Of a DNA stretch of 64,000 nucleotides, positions 60,735 to 64,000 are shown one piece after another. This stretch comes from Pantoea rwandensis (lineage in GTDB: Bacteria; Pseudomonadota; Gammaproteobacteria; Enterobacterales; Enterobacteriaceae): NCBI RefSeq assembly GCF_002095475.1, contig NZ_MLFR01000027.1, forward strand, positions 21,447 to 85,446, written 5' to 3'. Positions within the stretch are counted from its first letter, which is position 1. Each line of letters opens with the position of its first letter. Both the position numbers and the translations under genes were made by a program. The notes beneath the pieces were generated by a model. It was not told the DNA's origin, ran no database searches, and was given only the letters and a program-made list of their open reading frames with translations.

Positions 60735-62090
60735 ATGTTGTCTAAATTTAAACGTAATAAACACCAACAACACCTCGCACAGCTGCCTAAACTGTCACAA
60801 TCCGTGTCGGATGTGACCACGCTTTACTCGCCTGCCGAGTTCCGCGAGACCCTGCTGACGAAAATCGCTGCGGCTGAAAAACGCATTTGCATACCCGCGC
60901 TCTATCTTGAAAACGATGACGGCGGGCGGGGCATTATGCAGGCCCTTTATGCAGCGCGTCAGGTGCGACCTGAGCTGGATGTCAGTATTCTGGTGGATTG
61001 GCATCGTGCCCAGCGTGGCAGAATTGGTGCTGCGCGTGGCTTGACCAATGCCGATTGGTATTGCGAAATGGCAGCACAGCATCCCGATATCGCTATTCCA
61101 GTGTATGGCATTCCCGTCAACACACGTGAAGCACTCGGTGTGCTACATCTGAAGGGCTTCATCATCGATAATACGCTGCTGTATAGCGGCGCCAGTCTCA
61201 ACGATGTTTATTTGCATCAACATGATAGATACCGCTATGACCGCTATCAGCTAATCCGCAATCCGCATTTAGCCGATACCATGTATGCGTGGATATGCGA
61301 GAACCTTAAACAGTCCGATGCGGTCAATCGTCTTGACCAGACTGAGCGTCCTTCAAGCCCCGAGATCAAGAACGAAACCCGCCAGTTCCGCCAGGATTTG
61401 CGCAGTTTCAATTATCAGTTCGCGGGTAATACCGATAATGAGTCACTGGCTGTCACGCCATTGGTTGGCCTTGGCAAGCGCAGTCTGCTTAATAAAACCA
61501 TCTTCCATTTAATGCCGTGCGCCGAGCGTAAACTGACGCTGTGTACGCCCTACTTTAACCTGCCGGCGATCTTGGTGCGCAACCTGATCCATTTACTGCG
61601 TCAGGGTAAAGAAGTCGAGATCATTGTGGGAGATAAAACGGCTAATGACTTTTATATCCCGCCTGAGCAGCCGTTTAAGATCATCGGTGCCCTGCCCTAT
61701 TTGTATGAGATTAATCTGCGACGTTTTCTAAGCCGTTTGCAGTATTACGTCAATAATGGCCAGTTGACGGTGCGTTTGTGGAAAGACGGCGAAAACAGTT
61801 ATCACCTGAAAGGTATTTGGGTCGATGACGAGTGGATGATGATTACCGGTAATAATCTTAATCCTCGCGCATGGCGGCTGGATTTGGAAAATGCGGTATT
61901 GATTCACGACCCTAAGAATGAGCTGGCAGAGCAGCGCGAGAAAGAGCTGGCGCTGATTCGTGAACATACTACGACAGTTCAGCACTTCCGCGAATTAGAA
62001 AGTATTTCTGATTACCCTGCGAAAGTACGCAAGCTGATTCGCCGCCTGCGTCGTATCCGTATAGATCGTTTGATCAGCCGTTTACTGTAG
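60735..62090 (+). CDS. pssA: CDP-diacylglycerol--serine O-phosphatidyltransferase PssA
   Basis: PssA condenses CDP-diacylglycerol and serine to phosphatidylserine, the first committed step to phosphatidylethanolamine. The 451-residue phospholipase-D-superfamily enzyme has two HKD-type motifs: HLKGFIIDNTLLYSGASLND (near 137) and HLKGIWVDDEWMMITGNNLN (near 357). The C-terminal end is basic (RKLIRRLRRIRIDRLISRLL) and probably membrane-associating. The ATG at 60735 gives the E. coli start and length; a GTG lies directly before it. Confidence 0.97.
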   Translation: MLSKFKRNKHQQHLAQLPKLSQSVSDVTTLYSPAEFRETLLTKIAAAEKRICIPALYLENDDGGRGIMQALYAARQVRPELDVSILVDWHRAQRGRIGAARGLTNADWYCEMAAQHPDIAIPVYGIPVNTREALGVLHLKGFIIDNTLLYSGASLNDVYLHQHDRYRYDRYQLIRNPHLADTMYAWICENLKQSDAVNRLDQTERPSSPEIKNETRQFRQDLRSFNYQFAGNTDNESLAVTPLVGLGKRSLLNKTIFHLMPCAERKLTLCTPYFNLPAILVRNLIHLLRQGKEVEIIVGDKTANDFYIPPEQPFKIIGALPYLYEINLRRFLSRLQYYVNNGQLTVRLWKDGENSYHLKGIWVDDEWMMITGNNLNPRAWRLDLENAVLIHDPKNELAEQREKELALIREHTTTVQHFRELESISDYPAKVRKLIRRLRRIRIDRLISRLL

Positions 62091-62093
62091 CCA

Positions 62094-62414
62094 ATGCGCG
62101 CGCTCATCCTCTGCATGACTTTAATTTGTAGTGGATGTGCGCATGTGGCCCAGGACAGCTGGACGGGTAAAGACAAAGCCGAACACTTCTTCTCTTCTGC
62201 CGTGCTGGCCGCTGCCGGCAGTGAAATCTCCCAACATCAACATCAAAGCCGTGGGCAAAACTTACGTTTTGGCTTTTTGTTCTCGCTCAGTTTTGGCGTA
62301 GGAAAAGAGTTCTATGACAGCCGCTCCTCAGGGAGCGGCTGGAGTTGGAAAGATCTCAGTTATGATGTGGCGGGAGCGGCCACTGGCGTTGCATTGTGGA
62401 ATTTAAGCCAATAA
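62094..62414 (+). CDS. yfiM: Putative lipoprotein YfiM
   Basis: A 106-residue precursor with signal peptide and lipobox ICSGC. The mature part matches E. coli YfiM: DSWTGKDKAEHFFSSAVLAAAGSE, GKEFYDSRSSGSGWSWKDLSYDVAGAATGVALW. This is a DUF2279-type periplasmic membrane-associated protein of unknown function. It starts three bases after pssA, so is co-transcribed, and its stop abuts that of kgtP. Confidence 0.92.
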   Translation: MRALILCMTLICSGCAHVAQDSWTGKDKAEHFFSSAVLAAAGSEISQHQHQSRGQNLRFGFLFSLSFGVGKEFYDSRSSGSGWSWKDLSYDVAGAATGVALWNLSQ

Positions 62415-63719
62415 TTACAGTGTAATGCCCTTCCCTTTGCGATGGAGCATAAGAGAAATCAGGAAGGCTAAAGCCCCCATCACCGATACATACCAGAAGA
62501 AACTGGTTTCAATTCCCTCTTTCTTGAGCAGTAACGCGACATACTCTGCCGAGCCACCGAAAATCGCATTAGCCACCGCATAAGATAAGCCAACTCCCAG
62601 CGCGCGCACTTCCGGAGGGAACATTTCCGCCTTCAAAATACCGCTGATGGCGGTATAGAAGCTGGTGATAATCAGCGCCAGCATAATTAGCGCAAATGCA
62701 GCCCAACTGCTCTGCACATTTTGCAGCATCATCAAGACCGGTACGGTACAGATCGCTGCTCCCGCCCCGAAGATCATCATCGAAGATCGACGACCGATCT
62801 TGTCTGAAAGCGCCCCGACGATCGGCTGAATCAGCATGAAGACGAATAATGCAGCTGTCATCAATCCGCTGGCGCTGCGTGCATCCATCCCCGCCGTGTT
62901 GACCAGGTACTTTTGCATATAGGTAGTGAAGGTGTAAAAACTCAGTGAACCACCGGCAGTAAATCCCAATACCATCAGGAATGCGCGTGAGTGATTACGC
63001 AGTAAACCCATAACGCTGCCCGCATCTTTATGTTCCCGGTTCTTTTTCTCGGAGGTTTCGTTCAGTGAGCGACGCAGCCACAGTGCGACGACGGCCAGCA
63101 CGGCACCAATAAAGAAGGGGATGCGCCAGCCCCAGCTGCGCAACTCTTCGTCGCTGAGGATCTGTTGCAGCACCACGACGGTGAGTACGGCTAATAGTTG
63201 GCCGCCAATCAGTGTTACATACTGGAATGAAGCATAAAAACCTTTACGGCCTTCTAAAGCAACTTCACTCATGTAAGTGGCGCTGGTGCCGTACTCTCCA
63301 CCCACTGACAGCCCCTGAAACATTCGTGCCAGAAGCAGGATCACCGGTGCCGCCACACCAATTTCACCGTACCCCGGCAGGCAGGCGATCACTAACGATC
63401 CTAAACACATCATGCATACAGAAATTAGCATGGAGTTTTTACGTCCATGGCGATCGGCGATATAGCCAAACAGCCATCCACCAATAGGACGCATCAAAAA
63501 TCCAGCGGCGAATACGCCTGCGGTCTGCAGTAACTGCGTGGTGGTATCGCCGGCTGGGAAGAATACATGCGCGAAATAGAGTGAGAAAAAGGAGTAAACG
63601 TAAAAATCGAACCATTCGACCAGGTTGCCGGATGATGCGCCAACAATCGCCCAGATGCGTTGTTTGCTGTTTATCGTTGATTCAGATGGTGCCACTTTTT
63701 GTTGTAGTGAGTCGGTCAT
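62415..63719 (-). CDS. kgtP: Alpha-ketoglutarate permease KgtP
   Basis: KgtP is a proton symporter for 2-oxoglutarate in the MFS metabolite:H+ symporter family. The 434-residue protein has 12 membrane segments, the motif between helices 2 and 3 RPIGGWLFGYIADRHGRKN, GLSVGGEYGTSATYMSE after helix 4, and GALSDKIGRRSSMM in the second half. Length matches E. coli KgtP (432). It is convergent with yfiM. The start is the ATG at 63719. Confidence 0.95.
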   Translation of the reverse strand: MTDSLQQKVAPSESTINSKQRIWAIVGASSGNLVEWFDFYVYSFFSLYFAHVFFPAGDTTTQLLQTAGVFAAGFLMRPIGGWLFGYIADRHGRKNSMLISVCMMCLGSLVIACLPGYGEIGVAAPVILLLARMFQGLSVGGEYGTSATYMSEVALEGRKGFYASFQYVTLIGGQLLAVLTVVVLQQILSDEELRSWGWRIPFFIGAVLAVVALWLRRSLNETSEKKNREHKDAGSVMGLLRNHSRAFLMVLGFTAGGSLSFYTFTTYMQKYLVNTAGMDARSASGLMTAALFVFMLIQPIVGALSDKIGRRSSMMIFGAGAAICTVPVLMMLQNVQSSWAAFALIMLALIITSFYTAISGILKAEMFPPEVRALGVGLSYAVANAIFGGSAEYVALLLKKEGIETSFFWYVSVMGALAFLISLMLHRKGKGITL

Positions 63720-64000
63720 GCCTTACCTCATTTCCTTGCGATAAATTAATGCCAAAGGATTGAGTAAAGCATGTGTTGGTCTGTTTCGTGAATTGAATCA
63801 GGTCTGAGGTTGGAAAATGTGATTAAAAAGCGATTTTAGAGTGAAATTACTGCTGGTTTTATCAGTATTGGCTGAGGTTTAGAGGTGAACCTGTAGCCAA
63901 AATCGCGCTGTGGCGGCATGGTGTCAGAGGAGAAGTGGCTGATTTACTGGACGAATACGTCATTGCCCTGGTCAGCGATGAGAAATTAACGATCGGCCGT
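63720..64000. other. Region upstream of kgtP; possible 5' end of an unrecognised gene
   Basis: It should hold the kgtP promoter, but I see no strong match. A plus-strand frame is open from 63845 to the window end. Its last part, from a GTG at 63935, reads VADLLDEYVIALVSDEKLTI, which looks protein-like, but a 22-codon stretch is too short to judge. The Shine-Dalgarno-like GGAG is too close to the GTG. Confidence 0.25.

Noticed and set aside
1..64000. CRISPR arrays, insertion sequences, prophage genes, tRNA genes
   Set aside because: No regularly spaced repeats, transposase, integrase or canonical tRNA besides the tmRNA were recognised on either strand.

Overview
The window is a 64 kb piece of a gammaproteobacterial chromosome. 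Almost every gene has a close counterpart in Escherichia coli, yet gene content and the intergenic sequences differ. The mix of an enterobacterial core with QueH, a RIO-type kinase, an MgtB-type magnesium ATPase, mmuPM and nrdHIEF next to proVWX fits the order Enterobacterales, most likely family Erwiniaceae (Pantoea/Erwinia-like). The genus is an inference. No rRNA, integrase, transposase or CRISPR array is visible, so this is mostly backbone with short accessory patches.

Layout. (1) Bases 1-5276: the end of mltF, tadA, pgpC, a RpiR-type regulator, ferredoxin yfhL, acpS and pdxJ. (2) 5348-10611: the minus-strand lepA-lepB-rnc-era-recO cluster, continuing into pdxJ-acpS. (3) 10829-13511: rpoE-rseA-rseB-rseC, the envelope-stress sigma factor and its control proteins, with a sigma-E-type promoter upstream. 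(4) 13953-18353: nadB behind a perfect NadR-type operator, trmN, srmB and grcA with an FNR-type site. (5) 18618-25023: ung, grpE (sigma-32 promoter), nadK, recN (LexA boxes), bamE, rnfH, ratA, smpB and the tmRNA gene ssrA. (6) 25225-42282: accessory-rich. It holds a RIO kinase, a NIPSNAP-like protein, a repeat-bearing periplasmic protein, queH, an SDR enzyme, a two-gene unit resembling a membrane toxin with its immunity protein, an MgtB-type ATPase with a tiny MgtR-like peptide downstream and peptide-coding leader elements upstream, a five-gene peptide-type ABC importer, speG, a lipoprotein and mmuP-mmuM. (7) 42418-55355: ygaC, ygaM, nrdHIEF (two NrdR boxes), proVWX (conserved proU promoter) and mprA-emrA-emrB. 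(8) 55393-63719: yfiF, trxC, tapT, patZ, pssA, yfiM and kgtP.

Functional themes are translation and tRNA quality (tadA, lepA, smpB/ssrA, trmN, queH, tapT, srmB), envelope stress and biogenesis (rpoE-rse, bamE, lepB, mltF, pssA, pgpC), DNA repair and dNTP supply (recO, recN, ung, nrdHIEF), NAD(P) supply (nadB, nadK) and osmotic or ionic homeostasis (proVWX, mgtB). Relative to the E. coli K-12 order as I remember it, the blocks grpE-to-emrB and yfiF-to-kgtP have exchanged places while keeping orientation. Both junctions lie at intrinsic terminators.

The least described parts are the toxin/immunity-like pair at 28892-30063, the mgtB leader with its putative leader peptides (33006-33041 and 33220-33270), and the 28-residue membrane peptide at 30091-30177.
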